Source of the DNA: Thunnus maccoyii
Taxonomy: Eukaryota; Chordata; Actinopteri; Scombriformes; Scombridae
Assembly (NCBI RefSeq): GCF_910596095.1
Contig: NC_056548.1
Span: 6,349,151 to 6,413,150, forward strand
Reading direction: 5' to 3'
Length of the DNA stretch: 64,000 bases
The position numbers were made by a program, and so were the translations under genes. The notes below the pieces were generated by a model. It was not told the DNA's origin and searched no databases. It worked only from the letters and a program-made list of their open reading frames with translations. Each line of letters starts with the position of its first letter. Positions within the stretch are counted from its first letter, which is position 1. Of this stretch, positions 12,688-26,144 are shown piece by piece.

Positions 12688-13489
12688 GAGCTGCTGACCC
12701 ACCTAAAATAATTTCCTTTTTTGGACATTTTCAGTGTCTCGTGATGGAAAAAAGTGTCCTTCATGTCAAACAAGTTCAACATTTACAGACCAAAGATAAT
12801 CAGTTTACTATGATAGAAGACTAAAGAAAAATAGAAATGATGCTAATATTCAGACAGTGGAACCAAAGATTATTTTTCTAAATGAATAATCGATTATCGA
12901 TATAGCTGGTGATTCATTTTCTATTGACTGAATAATCGATTTATAATAAAAGCTGTTTATTTGAGCAGTAACATAAAAAATATTTCTTAAATATTTTACT
13001 TTGTGCCTGTAAAAAAGTAAACTCTTTCATGCTTCATTTTTTACAACATTCAATCACAGTTGATATAATTGGAACTGATTGAAACACTTAAATGTTGAAA
13101 ATCTCTGCAAATAAATCTAAATTAAGCACAAATACTGAATTGATTTTGAACTGTAACGTATATAATACACAATCACTTCAGGATCTCACACATTCAAGTT
13201 GCTGTTCATAATATTAATGATGTGCAAATAAGCAAAACATGCGAAAGGATAAAAAAAACATTCAGTGAATAACAGACAATCATCTGTCAGATCAAACCAG
13301 TCAAATGACATGTTGTCTCTGGAATCAATCGACCTATTGATCAGTGCAGAAAGACAGTTTAGAATTTGACCGATACATCTGTTTACCAGTATACCAGTAT
13401 TTGACTTTTATTAAATGTCAGATATAAACCAGATAATGTTTTAAACCTCTTTAACTTTTCTTTAAATGTTTAATCTATTTGTCAGATTT

Positions 13490-13493
<4 letters not shown>

Positions 13494-13536
<43 letters not shown>
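13494..13536 (+). repeat. (GT)n microsatellite
   Basis: About 21 GT units immediately before a SINE fragment. Confidence 0.95.
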
Positions 13537-13538
<2 letters not shown>

Positions 13539-13680
13539 GAGGTAGAGCAGGTCGTCCATTAATCACAGTGTCGGTCGTTTGATCCTCAGGTCAAAGCGTC
13601 CCAAGAAACTGAAACCTCTCTTTGGATAAAAGAGCAATATCAATCCAGCCGTTCTTGATTAATTGATGCTCCAGTAAAGG
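13537..13680 (+). mobile_element. tRNA-derived SINE fragment
   Basis: AGGAGGTAGAGCAGGTCGTC (A-box-like) and GTCGTTTGATCCTCAGGTC (B-box-like) match the head of the longer SINE at 21335-21655. The rest has diverged. Confidence 0.6.
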
Positions 13681-14110
13681 CCTCGTGTGTCTCAGGGTCT
13701 TCACGCTGGTGAATAATTACAGTGGGACACCCTGTTGTTAAGAGCTGCTAAACGACCTAAAATAATTTCCTTTTTTTGGACATTTTCAGTCCCCAGTGAT
13801 TGGTTAATTGCTCTTTCAGAGGCTTTTCTGCTCAGAAGAAAAAAACCCCTAAACTTTCTCATTTGTTTGGCAAGAAAACAAGTTCAAAGATTTAGAAAAT
13901 TGGCACTAAGTTCCAGCTTCACCAGTCAAAAAACATCTGTCTGGCCTTCAAAATCCAACAAGAGTCAGACCCTTTTAAAAGGGACGAATGCAGCCAACGA
14001 TCTCACTGTGAGGACTGAATGCCGGTCAAGATACAAGACGGGACCACATTAGTCCATCTGTTGCATCTGCACTTTGGTACAACTCCACACGGAGGCTGGT
14101 TTGACTCAGG

Positions 14111-17100
14111 TTAGTACACGTCCCTTAAAGATGTGACGGTGAGGGATCTGGAGAGTTCTGTGACGCTTGTGGGACGCCACGCGTTAAAAATGACTGTCCT
14201 GTTTCTAGAAACCATCAGGAAGCCGTTAGAGCTGAAGCGTCCCGGGATGTTTCCCACATCGAGCCAGACGAAAGGAGCGACAGAGGAAGAGTGGAGGGTA
14301 ACAGCGTATCCCGTCTTATCCTCCTGCACCTTCGCCTGCAAAAGAAACACAGACTGCATTAGTACGTAACAAGAGAAGGTGTCGACCTGTAACACTGCTG
14401 CATGTGTTGCTTAAGCCAATCAGACATAAGTAAATAAAACGTTGTAGCGTGCAATTTAGACCAATAAACTGCAATTTTGAAAATGCATGAGATATTTTTA
14501 CACATTTGACTGACAGACATTTAGACAAATGAGGTAGAATGGCTGGTGTCTCTCCTAAACTCATCATGGGGGACAAAAATGAGAGAAGTCAGGTGCAGCT
14601 CAGGGATTAACAATCATAAACACATATTAATAATTCCTATCTGAGGAAGCTAAATTATCGCTTTTTCCTTGAGATGTGATACACTCTTCCCAGCGCTTCT
14701 CCCATTCCTGGAAACATTTCCTCTGGTCGTCTTGTGTCCAGAGCCTCCACATTTCTTCCCCGGTGGCGAATCATCTCCCTTTCAGTCCCAATTTTAGTTC
14801 ACCAAGCTGTAGATACTCGCTACCCAGCAGGAAATCCGATAACTACACCTTACTCCTGTGCTATCGACAGCTTCTGACAAGTTTCTGTTGATACTTTTAC
14901 CCTGATAACTTGTCACCACTGGAGTACGTTGCTACTGACATGAATTCAAGCGAACCATAGCTGCTCTTCTGTATGAAGGACAAAACTAGCAACTTTTTAA
15001 CAGCTGCTGTCACAGGCCAAGTGGGTGAGGGGATCAATTATCTCAGTGCTCACAGATCAGTTGGGTTAGTTCACCAAGCTGTAGATATACTTGCTACCCA
15101 GCAGGAAACCCGATAACTTCACCCTACTCCTGTGCTATCGATGGCTTCTGGGAATATTTGGGTCCCCCCTCGTATTTGATAAACATGTCTTCTGTAACTA
15201 ACTGAGATTCTTAATTCTTTGGTTTTGTTTATGTCTGACAAATTTCTAAATAGCAACTGATTCTTTATGTTTTGTAAAACTCACTGGAAACTGATACGTT
15301 ACAAATAAAGTTTCCAAGTTGAGAGTCATTTTTTATTCATTTTATTATATCGACCATCATTTAAACATTCTTTTGATGTTGCACAGACGACTGATTTATC
15401 TTATTTATGTTTTTATGTACCCACGAGGTTTCTGGATCCGCCTCCACAAAGAGTCATTTTCTGCCTCATTCTTCCATTAATTATTTCAAATACATTTTTA
15501 AATCAATAAATCAATCAATCAGGCTCCTCCCTTACTGTAATGTTGGGTCTCTGGAGCCCCTGAGCGTCTTTGGGTGAGCAGAGGAAGTGGTGGTTGGTGG
15601 GTCCCTGCTGGCCGCTGCTGTCCTCCAGGTGGAAGGTGAGCAGGCAGGTGAGGCGGGTGCAGGGGCCACATCCTGCCAGCAGGGCGGCGACCGGCATTTT
15701 GAAAACAGGCACGGCGCTGCCTCCGGGTACCAGAAGCAGCTCTGACTTCAGCGTGCACACAGGATCCAGATCGCTCCACGAGTAAAAAGAAACCTGATCG
15801 GCGAAACACAACATATAATCTGCTGATGTATCAGAACAATATTGATCTTTTTTTTATTTATATGTTGCCAAATCACATCAAAAGTCATCTTAGGACACTT
15901 TTCACATAGAGCAGGTCTAGAATAATTAATCTTAATTTTTTAAATCTTTTAATTAAAAAAAAAACCAAACAGGAGCCCATTACTGTCACCAAATTAAATG
16001 TTGGATGTGAGGATTAGGCTGCTCAATATTTCCGTTTTTATTAGAAGCATATTGTGATGATAGAAATAGTGAGAATGAGTTATTGTGATACAGTTTTGTT
16101 GCTAAATTATTTTTAAAAAAATCAAAAGAACTGAGATTTTTTATCAGCTGCACTGTCTTTTCACTGATTTCTTTAATGTACATTATTTTGCTGCTGGTGG
16201 ATAACGTGACATATGAGTAACAAAATACTGTCTTTCATTGTGATATGAACTTTGGCCTTACTGCAAAGATTAAACCTTGAAACGTCAGCATGAAACCAGC
16301 GTTGTTTAAACTTTAAGTATAAATGATCACCTATTAGCAGACGCAGTCCATCCTTTGTTGACCCAACTGTTACAACCCTAATTTTAATATAAAATACAAT
16401 TGTTTTTTAAAATCTGGTGTTAAATGTACTGTAAGAAATCATTATTTGAATAAAAATCTGCAAAAGTAAAGGTGAACTACCCAGAGAGGAAATGAGAATG
16501 AAAGTAATGAATGAAAAATTTGAAACAGATTAACTCATGATAGATGATGCAAACATCTGATAATTACTGACAAATAAAGCAAACAATTGAATTATATATC
16601 TGTTTTGTAATCCTGTTTTTATATTAATGTCTGTCACTGTTATGTTTTTATTCTGGTTTTAGTGTCTGTGCAGCACGATGCAGATGCAGTTTATCATTGA
16701 CAACATACCGCAGCCCTGAGTTTCAGGTCATGACTCAGGTCTGAGACAGCGTAGATGAGCAGCGTGTCGTCATCCTCGAAACCGACGGGCAGCACGGCCG
16801 CAAAGAAGCTCTCTGCAAAATGATGCAGCATTTTCCACTTCCCACCAAACTCTGCAGGCAGAGATAAACCAGGAAACTGTATGATTATTAAGCAACACTG
16901 ACCTCTAATCCCAAGTAATGACAAGTGCAGTAATTACACTGTCAATCATAAATATAGTTTCTTTATCACACACTTTCTTCAAACCCAAATCTCTACAAGG
17001 TGTTTTATGCAGGAGTTCACAATAGAAACATGTAAACAACCTTAAAAAAATGTTACTCAGTAGCCGTTCACTCACCTATTGATGCCCAGGAAGGCGCCTG

Positions 17101-20100
17101 CCAAATATCATTGAGCTGCCAGTAAAGAGCACCCATGGTGTGACCTTTGCCCTCGATGATCTCACTCTGACTCCGCCGATAAAATTCTGTCTGAGTCTTC
17201 ACACACTGTGCCTGCATGACCTGGACATTCAGTATAATCAGTAATATATAAAAGCAGTAATCAAATAATAGGCTTTTCTGCTGCATCAGTGAGGAGAGAG
17301 CAGACGAGGGGAAAATGCAAATGAGGTCATGAGCTGAAGTCAACCATGACATTGAGTAACTGGTGTGTTTCTGAGCCCACAATCACCAGATCGTCTTTAT
17401 ATTCAAACAATAAGTTCAGTGGATTGTTAAACATTTCTAGGTCTGTATTTATATCCTGGGGTTCAACTAGAATATATTTGCATGATTTACAGTTTTTAAA
17501 ACTCCTTATACTCCTCCTTATACTGGCTCTTTATGCAGCCCCTCAGTTCAGCTTCTGCCTGAAACAGACTGTTTTAGCTCCTGTCTCTTTAAGGCCAGTT
17601 TCCAGAAGCTGCCCCTCAGCAGACTTCTGGAGGCTACGTAAACAACCAGTATTTTTACATACATTCATCTCAAGTTTTGGACTTTTGACCATGTTTAACA
17701 TGGACACACAGAAAATCGATATGTCCCCTTTAATGTTAATTGTGCTTTAAAAACACAGTAGGCTACTTTTTTTTTTTATTTAAAAAATACAACCATCTGA
17801 TTAGCTTAAAACAAAAAAAAGGCTGATTTATCCCATTAGCTTGTTTTGATTTGCCTCTTTTAACCCAAATCATATTCAGGTGATGTGTATGTACTACTAC
17901 TACTATCTACTAGTGGATGTGATTGATTCAAGCTTAAAGTAGTACTACTACTACTACTACTACTAATACTACCCCACATCTTTTTTAGTTTCAAATCTTA
18001 CTTGTGAAGACTTAAAAGGAAACTGTAAAACATTTGTAGTTTCCTTCATCTAGGACCAGGCAGCTTACCGCATGAGTGACGAATTAAAACAGCTTGTACT
18101 GAACTTTGGCAAAATATGACTTATTAGAACATACTGAACCACCGGATTAATGGAGGGGAAATGGGTTCTTGACAAGTTTCTGCTGATACTTCTACCCTGA
18201 AAACTTGTCACCACTGGAGCATGTTGTTCCTGACATGAATTCAAGCGAACCAGAGCCGCTATTCCGTATGAAGGACGAAACTAGCAACTTTTTAACAGCT
18301 GCTGTCACAGACCAAGTGGGTGAGGGGATCAATCATCTCAGTGCTCACAGATCAGTTGGGTTGGTAAACATGAGTGGTCTTTACACACGTTTACACATTA
18401 TATAATTTGCGAATGCTGAAGTCCACTCCAGCATCAGACGGGGGGTGGGGGGGTTTGTGTGCTTTACCTGAGTGAGGTACAGTGTATCTGTAAATCTTTT
18501 TAAGGGATCTGTGGAGTTTGGCAGGTGGAAGTGCAAAGCAGCCTGCTGTAACATCTGCTGGTTCCCATCCGCATGGTGCTGACGATGGGAAGTGAAATTA
18601 CTGCTGTAGCTCCAGTCTTCTTTAATGGAAACCTGGAGCATCACAAAGCAAGATGGGAAAAAAACATAGCACAAGATTAGAGTCTTTCATCTATAAGTTT
18701 CTTCATAGAAATCGTGAAACAAAAACCAAAAGACCTGCTTTAAAACCTATTTTATTTCTTGCTTTGCTGGTTGCCACAGCGTCCGGGGCCACCAAAGTCA
18801 GACATTTTCAAACCCTTCACAAAGTGGCTTTCAAGACTTTCAAAGATCTTTTAAAAAACTCATTGGAGGTTTGATGATGACGTGTGTTGTCCTTAAAGGT
18901 ACCCTGTGTAGTTTCTGACCTCTAGCAACACCTTGGTACCATTTTTATTGTGAGAGGGTTTGGTTTGTTTGACGTTAAAGGAGTGGGTGATGCAATAACA
19001 CAGTCCTGCCAATGGTTTCACAATATTCCAGTGATCTACAGGCGGCTGTAATGCGCCACGAAATGCAGCAGTGCAGCCACAAAGGCAGGGAGGAAGAAGA
19101 GTGCAAGCTAGTGAGTGGGATGTAAACAATGCAGGATTTCTTAAGAAAAAGGTTTTGGAAATATTTTATGAGGAAGGAAATGCAGTCGTTATTTTTGTTT
19201 AACCTCAAGGATAAATATAATGTGTTTTTTTGAGAGTAACAATTATATAAATATAACTTTTGTCACAAGAAAACTCATCTTTTATTAGTTATGACAGTAT
19301 TTGTCCACCCTCGACGGCCACAACTGAAGCAGAATCCTCATTTAAATTTCCTCAATAAATGTTTAAAAGGACTGAATAAGAAATGATCAAAAATACTAAA
19401 GGAAGGTTTATTCATTCACCGGCTGCAGAGTGGAGAAGGAAGGCCACGACTGGAAGCCGTATTCAGAGGCGAACCGGGTTCGAGGGAAAGTCCGCCAATC
19501 CCAGCAGTCCACGGTGTAGCTGTAGAAATGCGTGTCCCCGTAGTGAGGGTCGTAGGGGTTTGCCGCCACCCAGCCCTCCTGCTCCGACTCAGCCCCGTTT
19601 GTCGGACTGGAGACAAGAAAGGGGCGACTCTGGTCCTCCTGGAGGAGATATTGGGCTTTATCATTTCTTAGCCTTTGGGTCCTACTTTTAATTGGATTAT
19701 AAAAGAACACTGGTAGTAACTGTTTAGGTAAAACACAAATCTTTTCTTAAATGTGACATGATTGTTCACTCACCTCTTGAACGATCGCCCTTATGTTGTT
19801 CACGTACAGCGTCACGTAGTCTTTCACGTATGTAGGCTTCTGGGAAATCGGGATGTTGAACCAGTCTGTTGCCAGAGCGGCTTCGTTTTCATTGTTTCCG
19901 CTCCAAATTATTATGGAAGGATGAGACTTCAGGCGCCGAACCTGAAGACAAAACTCTACATTTACTGTGATTACATAATGAAAAACTGGCCATCAGGATA
20001 GTTTATAATACAAAAACCTGCCCTGAAATGCAGCAAGTTTACTGTTAAAAACTAATAATGTTTGTGCTTTTATAAATGGATGCAGATATGACGCCAGAAA

Positions 20101-23100
20101 TTAAAAACAAATAAATTAACAAGCCACTCACCTGTTGAATGACCTCCTCTCTTACTGTTTGTATGAAGTCGTCCTCAGTGGGATACATAGCGCAGGCAAA
20201 CATAAAATCCTGCCAAACCTTAAGACACAAAAAAACATATGAGGATCTATACATTCTTATATATGTTCATGAGTCAAACAATCAGAATTCATACAGAAAT
20301 ACAATCATCTCCGGTAAACATGGTCCTGCATGTCTTTAGTAATTTTATGTAATTGTGGCGCTTGACGGTAAATTGACTTTTGGAACTACGCTTTTCTTTT
20401 TAGGGAGGTTAAGTTTTTGTTTCCATTGCAGGTTTTGGAATTAAAAATGTTAAGATGCATCACTAAAACAATAAAGTTAATTTTCTTTATAAACATCAGT
20501 CTCTCAAATGAACTGAGATGCCTCTGTATTAGACTCTATGTTTTTTTTTTCTCCAGTTTTCTCCAGTTTTTTTTCTTGCAAAAGCAGCTAAAGATGTGTT
20601 CTCTCAGCTTCTACTATTCTTATTTCTGTCTACTCTGGATATACGACATCTGTTGCACATCTGGCAAAATACTGATTTGTGATTTCAGGCAATATAAATG
20701 ACATTTACTTGACTTGACTGGTCCATAGAATATTAGCGTTAAAGACCACATTTCCCATAATCCCCAGTGCTTCTTGATACAAAAAGGATGTTGTTACTGA
20801 TCTCTCTTCTTCTGCAGTGTCTCCACATACATTTAATTATTATACTGACTATATACTCATGTTTTATAACCAAGTAACAAAATGAATGTGGCTGAACGGT
20901 GGTTCACGGCTTTGTGTTCAAATGTTTCACATCAACCTTCAACTTAAAAACTGAATGACATTTGGCTACGTTATGGTACAACTATATTCATTGTGTCACT
21001 GATGTTGTGAATAACTACAGGTAATATCAGGGTAACATTAATATCACTAGAGGATGACAGCAGTTACCATGATTCCCATCTCATCACAGATGCTGTAGAA
21101 CAGATCCTGTTCATACACTCCTCCTCCCCACACCCTGAGGGCGTTCATATTAGCATCCACTGCTGACTGCAACAAGTTCCTTAAGCTGCAAGACACAAAA
21201 AGAGCAGTCAGCTTCACCGTTAATGCGTTCACGACCGGAACAAACTCAGTAGCTGAAGCAAGATTGATGTTCCTGATCCTGAACAGACTCAGAGGAAACC
21301 AAAGGAGAAACAGAAGAGGAGAGATAGTTTATGGGGCAGCTGTGTCTCAGGAGGTAGCGCGGATCATCCATTAATTAGAAGATCAGCGGTTTGATCCCTG
21401 ATTAGTGGATCCTCCAGTCTGCATGTTGAAGTGTCCTTGGACAAAATACTGAACCCCAAACTGCTCCTGAAGGCTGTGCCGTCAGTTTGTGAGTGTGTGT
21501 GAATGATTAGAAACTCCTCCTGATGATCAGGTCGGTACCTTGCATGGCAGCTTCTGCCATCAGTGTATGAATGTGTGAATTTTGTAGCGTAAAGCACTTT
21601 GAGTGGTCGAAGACTAGAAAGGTGCTATATAAATGAAGCCCATTTTACCATTTAGTTTCTTCTAGAATATCATAATTGGTGATCAATATTCCCCTCACTA
21701 CGCTGGATTCAAAAGCAGCCACAAACAATATGCAGACTTAAACATAAGCCGCTTTTAAAAATAAACTCACATGGCAGGGGTGACCTGGTCCTGGAAGGAG
21801 TGGGCTGGGATCCAGTTGGAGCCTTTGAGGAAAACTGGTTTCCCATTGATGCGGAAATAAAAGCTCAGGCCCGGGGACCCGACAACGGGCTCCTGGACAA
21901 GTTCCACTGTGCGGAAATACACCTGCAGGAGGGATTTTCACAAACATTTCAAATCTCCAACACTGACAAAAGACATCTTTTATGACAAAAAGTCACTGAC
22001 GTCAAAGGATTCGGTTTAAAGTGATGACACATGGCTGTACGGGTCAATCCTAAATCACTTTTATGGTGTGAAAATCTAAAGTCCTCTAGCACAACAATAA
22101 AAGCTTGTATTTCAATGGCAGCGAGCCATAACTGCTGAGAGAAGGTGAAATACATAAATCCTGTTGGAATTTCACTCATAGATTTGATTTGAACTCAGTA
22201 ATTAAGGACATATAATAAGTGGATCAGAGGCCTTTATGAGCATTTTTGAATTCTACTTGACTTGATGGATAAATATAATATACAGTGTGTAAGTGTAACC
22301 ATATTTGCTCAAATTAAAGACAGATATGGTTGAGGGCGTAGTCGATACGAACAAATAAAGGCCGGCACCAAAAACAGGCCAGGGAAAAACAAGACTGGAT
22401 AAACTCCTGGTGCTTGTTATATAATGTGCATGACAGTTAAGCATAATGTACTTTTCCACCACTTTAATTTAATTAATTCAACAATACTGGTGTCCAGGGT
22501 TCGAAGGGGTCCCCAGCAAAAATAGGAATAATTTATTTTCACTATAATTTCATTCATAAGTGACACGATGACAGAATCTATGACTATTTTGGTCCTGGGT
22601 TTCATACACTTCCTGTAATAAAACGTCTAAAAGTAAAAATCTTATCACTGTGTCAGATGGATACATCAGCTAAATGCTTAAATATGATATGATGATGATG
22701 TTGAGTGTTGACAGACGGTGAACTCTGACCTTTGACTCTGTGTTCAGTATTGAAAATCCGTCCTGAGAGCCTGTGACGGTGATGCGGTAAAAGGGTTGTT
22801 CACCGTGTCCGTTGGGCCACCACAGCTTCACCTCGCTGCTCTGGAAATAGAACAAAAATCCCTCAAAATTTTAACAAACTGAAGATCTAAGTAAACCGAC
22901 ATTTTTACAGTGTAACAACCATTTAAAATATGTTTTGTTACTCTATTTCTTCTCTTGTTCGTGCTGCTGTGAATTTCTATCATGAGTACCGTGTTGATGT
23001 GTAAGGTGAAGGTGTTCTTGGTCTTTCCCGGGAGAAACTGTGTCTGGAACGTCCGCTCTGAGACCAGCTCGGGTACGGAGAGCATGACTTCCCCATTTGT

Positions 23101-26100
23101 TGTCTGAACCGCCTCAACGAGCAGCTCAATCTGGACTCTCCACTGAGAGACGCTGACATCTGCACAGACAGATTATACAGATTAAGAATAAAAAAGACTC
23201 TGTTGGATCTCTCAGGTGTAACATTCACCCTTTAGATACAATTACATTTAAGTTATTCTGAAAAAGTGACTGACTCATACTTCTTAATTTTTTAATTGGG
23301 AGGAAATATCCCATCTACAGAGAAAAGCAAAGAGCAGAATAGGGTCAAAAAGTATTTCTTGTTTTTGGTTTAAGCTGCATGAAACACCAAAGTTTTGGGG
23401 GTTTATGCTAAATTAGCTCAAAATTGACTCAAAACATCCCTGTAGCATTCATTGTTTCTTGTATTTTATTCAATAAAAAGGTGCCATTAGTGATGATAAC
23501 TAGGTGAGACGTACTGTAGAGAGGAACAGAGGAAACCTGGATGAGCTGCAGCACGTCGAACGCCTCCAGCTGAACTCCTTTCCACAGTCCCATCGTGGGA
23601 AACGAAGGCCCCCAGTCCCAACTGAAAGAGCTTTGTTCCTGCACCAAAACAGTGATGGAATATTTAGATGCACAGTAATATGAATACTGTCCAAATGTAA
23701 GTGCTACCAGCCAGCTGTGAGACATTTTTTTTTGGATGTTTAGTTCATTTGTTGAAATGGCAACATCAGAAAATAAAGAAAAACAAGATGGCTGTGGTGA
23801 GACGAATGCCAGTGTTAAATGTAGGTGCGGGAAAACATCCAAGATATTCTGCACATTGACATTTTTTTGGACATTAGGCTTCATGTTCAATAACAATAAT
23901 GTATAAAAAAGAAAGTAGACACTTCAGTTTTTTTTTCAGTGCTCTGGATGAAATGTGAAACTTTAAATAAAATGTAAATGTCATTTTTATATCTAAATAG
24001 ATTCTAATATCCATATACAGTATACTGATTTATTGTCTGTATTGTTTCTCACATTCTCAACAGGTGTGTCAAAGTTTTATATTAATATTTTTGAAAGACA
24101 GAGCTCAGGTGAATAAAAGTTATATTTTTTTACTTTCAGGCTTCAGGTAGGTTGGACTCACTTTTCTGATGAAATTGACGTGACATTCCCCCTTCTGAAC
24201 ATCTGGAGGACATTCAGGAGGAACTCTGTAGGCAGAATGAGCTTTCCTTCGTTCAGACGCATAAAAAACAGGAGACATCAAGCTAACTTTCAGCACGTTA
24301 TCTCCGTCCTTCAGTAAGTCTCTAACCGGAAAGTCCTACACATCAAAAACAGACGTTATTTAAAAGAGGGCACAGATATGATGCTTGGATGTCTTGTGTA
24401 TAGTGGATTGTGAATTGGTGAACGTACATATCGGCGAAACATGTTGTCTGTGTTGCCCACAATGATTCCATTGAGTGAGATTGATGCTACAGTGTCGACG
24501 CCGTCAAAGACAAGAAGCACCTTCTGTTTGGCCCTGTTGAGATAAAAAGGTACACAAGGTGAGACAGGAACAGGACTGTTAAAAAAAGATCTGCATTATA
24601 ATACTGACCTCAGCTGGGTGGACACAGTGAATGTGGTTGTATATGTCCAGTTGTCAAGAGCGATCCACCGATAAGACACATCATTGAACCTGATATACGG
24701 GTCCTCAAAGAAAAGTAAAAAAGATACAGGAACTTAGCTGGTAGGAATGACTTTTATAATTAATAAGTTTATTTCTTCTATTAGTTTATGGTTGTAAAAA
24801 GGTTTCAAAGTCTGATCTGGGTTTTTACTGACATCTGCTGCTGATAGCATGTGCTGACATTTTAGATTACACATTACTACATTAGCCAAAAGCAGGCCAA
24901 GAGTCCACACCCTGGAAAAGTTTGGCCCCAAACAAAAAAAGTATATAAAATGTTCATATTATTTGTATTTTTTTCAATTAAACTTACTCAGTTTATTGTG
25001 TAGTTATAGGGTCTGTAAATATGATTTTCAAAATGAAGATCTAGTTGTGTTTCACAGCCTTTTTTTCCCCCATTAAAGGCATTTTTTGGGGAGTTTTTAC
25101 TTATCTGAATTGAGGATTTAAGGTTGGAGGGTGTCATGATAAACGTGTTCAAGGCTGAAGGTTACTTTTGCAATTTGCGACATCGGACTATATAAATAAA
25201 ACTAAAAATAGACTTCTACACTGCTATAAAGTCTGGTGGAAAAGTACCGAATCTTCCACTCCCCCTCACCCCCCTTCTTTCGTTTTGTTTTGTTTTTGTG
25301 TTTGTGTTTATCTTTGTCTCAGCTTTCCGTTGCTGTTTGTTTCGTTTTGGATTTTTTTTTTCTTCTTTTAAGGAGGAAAGTGGGAAATTTTGATAGAAGA
25401 ATAAACTATGGATTTATATAATACTAGAGGCAGATTTTCAAATATGAAATAGGATCAAAGATGTTTTTCTATGAATTCAGAATCACTATAACATTGTATA
25501 ATTTAAATCTGTCGTTATCTATTCATTTATTATCTTATTGTATCATGTATATTTCACCAAAAATCAAAGATTAGAGAAAAAGCCCCAAAACAGATTTGTA
25601 CATCAGAACTTTGTTTTTTCTTCTTTTCTCTCCCATTAATCATCTCACGACCCGTCAGATTTATCTGCTGACCCTTTGGAGGGGCCTGACCCCTAGGTTG
25701 GGAACCACTGGAGTAAACTAGCTAACTGTATATAAAGTAGTGTAAACTAGCTCCACCTCCAGCAGCTACAACAGTAACATGCTGCTCTAACACTGATGCT
25801 TCAGTATTAATAATCTAATGATGTCATATATAATAATATATCAGTCAGAGGGACCAAACCACTACTTTTACTGCAATACTTTAACTACATCAAGCTGATA
25901 ATACTTATGTACTTTTACTGTAGTAGGATTTTTCATCTACCTGGATGTATCCCTGCTGCTGCAGAGCTGAGTGAACACATCCAGGCACTTCTGCAGGCAG
26001 CGACAGTGAATTATTGGAGTTTGAGAGTCTCCATTTGCCGCTCAGGCTCAGAGTTTGATGCGAATCCGTTTCTGAAGAAAATCCGGATGAAAATCCGAAC

Positions 26101-26144
26101 AACAAACACAACAAAACACTAAAAATGTTTCCAAACAGCGTCAT
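14111..26144 (-). CDS. manba: Lysosomal beta-mannosidase
   Basis: Glycoside hydrolase family 2 exo-enzyme that removes terminal beta-linked mannose from N-glycan fragments in the lysosome. Seventeen coding exons join in frame: 25941-26144, 24609-24703, 24428-24533, 24162-24335, 23515-23638, 22990-23159, 22730-22840, 21771-21922, 21068-21185, 20132-20218, 19774-19941, 19420-19638, 18468-18632, 17076-17220, 16709-16851, 15536-15793 and 14111-14335. They give 887 residues, against about 879 in human. The N-terminus ([20 protein letters not shown]) is a signal peptide. Family landmarks are [52 protein letters not shown] (acid/base Glu about 465) and [13 protein letters not shown] (nucleophile Glu about 562). 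The end is [16 protein letters not shown] then SLRDVY and a stop. Exon number and both catalytic glutamates agree with the human gene. No frame breaks were seen. Confidence 0.98.
14797..15150 (+). repeat. Local duplicated block in manba intron 16
   Basis: TTAGTTCACCAAGCTGTAGA ... CCCAGCAGGAAA ... CTCCTGTGCTATCGA occurs at 14797-14872 and again at 15066-15145. The stretch between them (14874-15065) is copied at 18170-18363. This points to a longer unit that was duplicated locally or is a dispersed repeat. Confidence 0.8.
17896..17975 (+). repeat. (TAC)n microsatellite in a manba intron
   Basis: Two TACTAC blocks separated by about 30 bases. Confidence 0.85.
18170..18363 (+). repeat. Second copy of the 14874-15065 block
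   Basis: About 190 bases, including ATGAATTCAAGCGAACCA and AACAGCTGCTGTCACAG, match 14874-15065 with scattered changes and the same orientation. It lies in the intron between manba exons 18468-18632 and 17076-17220. A long open frame here is a by-product of the repeat, not a gene. Confidence 0.85.
21335..21655 (+). mobile_element. tRNA-derived SINE
   Basis: It starts GCAGCTGTGTCTCAGGAGGT with an A-box-like head, then GCGGTTTGATCCCTG (B box). It ends with the teleost SINE/L2-like tail CACTTTGAGTGGTCGAAGAC, GTGCTATATAAATG and CATTTTACCATTT. It sits in the manba intron between exons 21771-21922 and 21068-21185. Not a functional tRNA gene: no cloverleaf is retained. Confidence 0.85.
25556..25931 (-). 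mobile_element. Truncated hAT-like MITE beside manba exon 1
   Basis: The reverse complement matches the interior of the full element at 50738-51610, for example the words GTGGTTTGGTCCCTCTGACT and GTGTTAGAGCAGCATGTTAC. Both terminal repeats are missing. Its manba-proximal edge lies about 10 bases from the exon 1 splice donor. Confidence 0.85.

Larger units (their letters stand above)
12688..14110. other. slc39a8-manba intergenic region, manba 3' flank
   Basis: No gene seen. It holds AT-rich sequence, a (GT)n tract, a SINE fragment and probably the manba 3' UTR. A candidate poly(A) signal for manba on the minus strand is the AATAAA complement near 13403-13410, but its position is uncertain. 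Nfkb1, which lies here in mammals, is absent. Confidence 0.5.

Noticed and set aside
17346-17750. Plus-strand open frame of 134 codons
   Set aside because: Lies in a manba intron, antisense, with no family resemblance or splice partners.
21335-21420. tRNA gene
   Set aside because: A- and B-box-like words are present, but the sequence continues into a SINE body and tail and has no intact cloverleaf.
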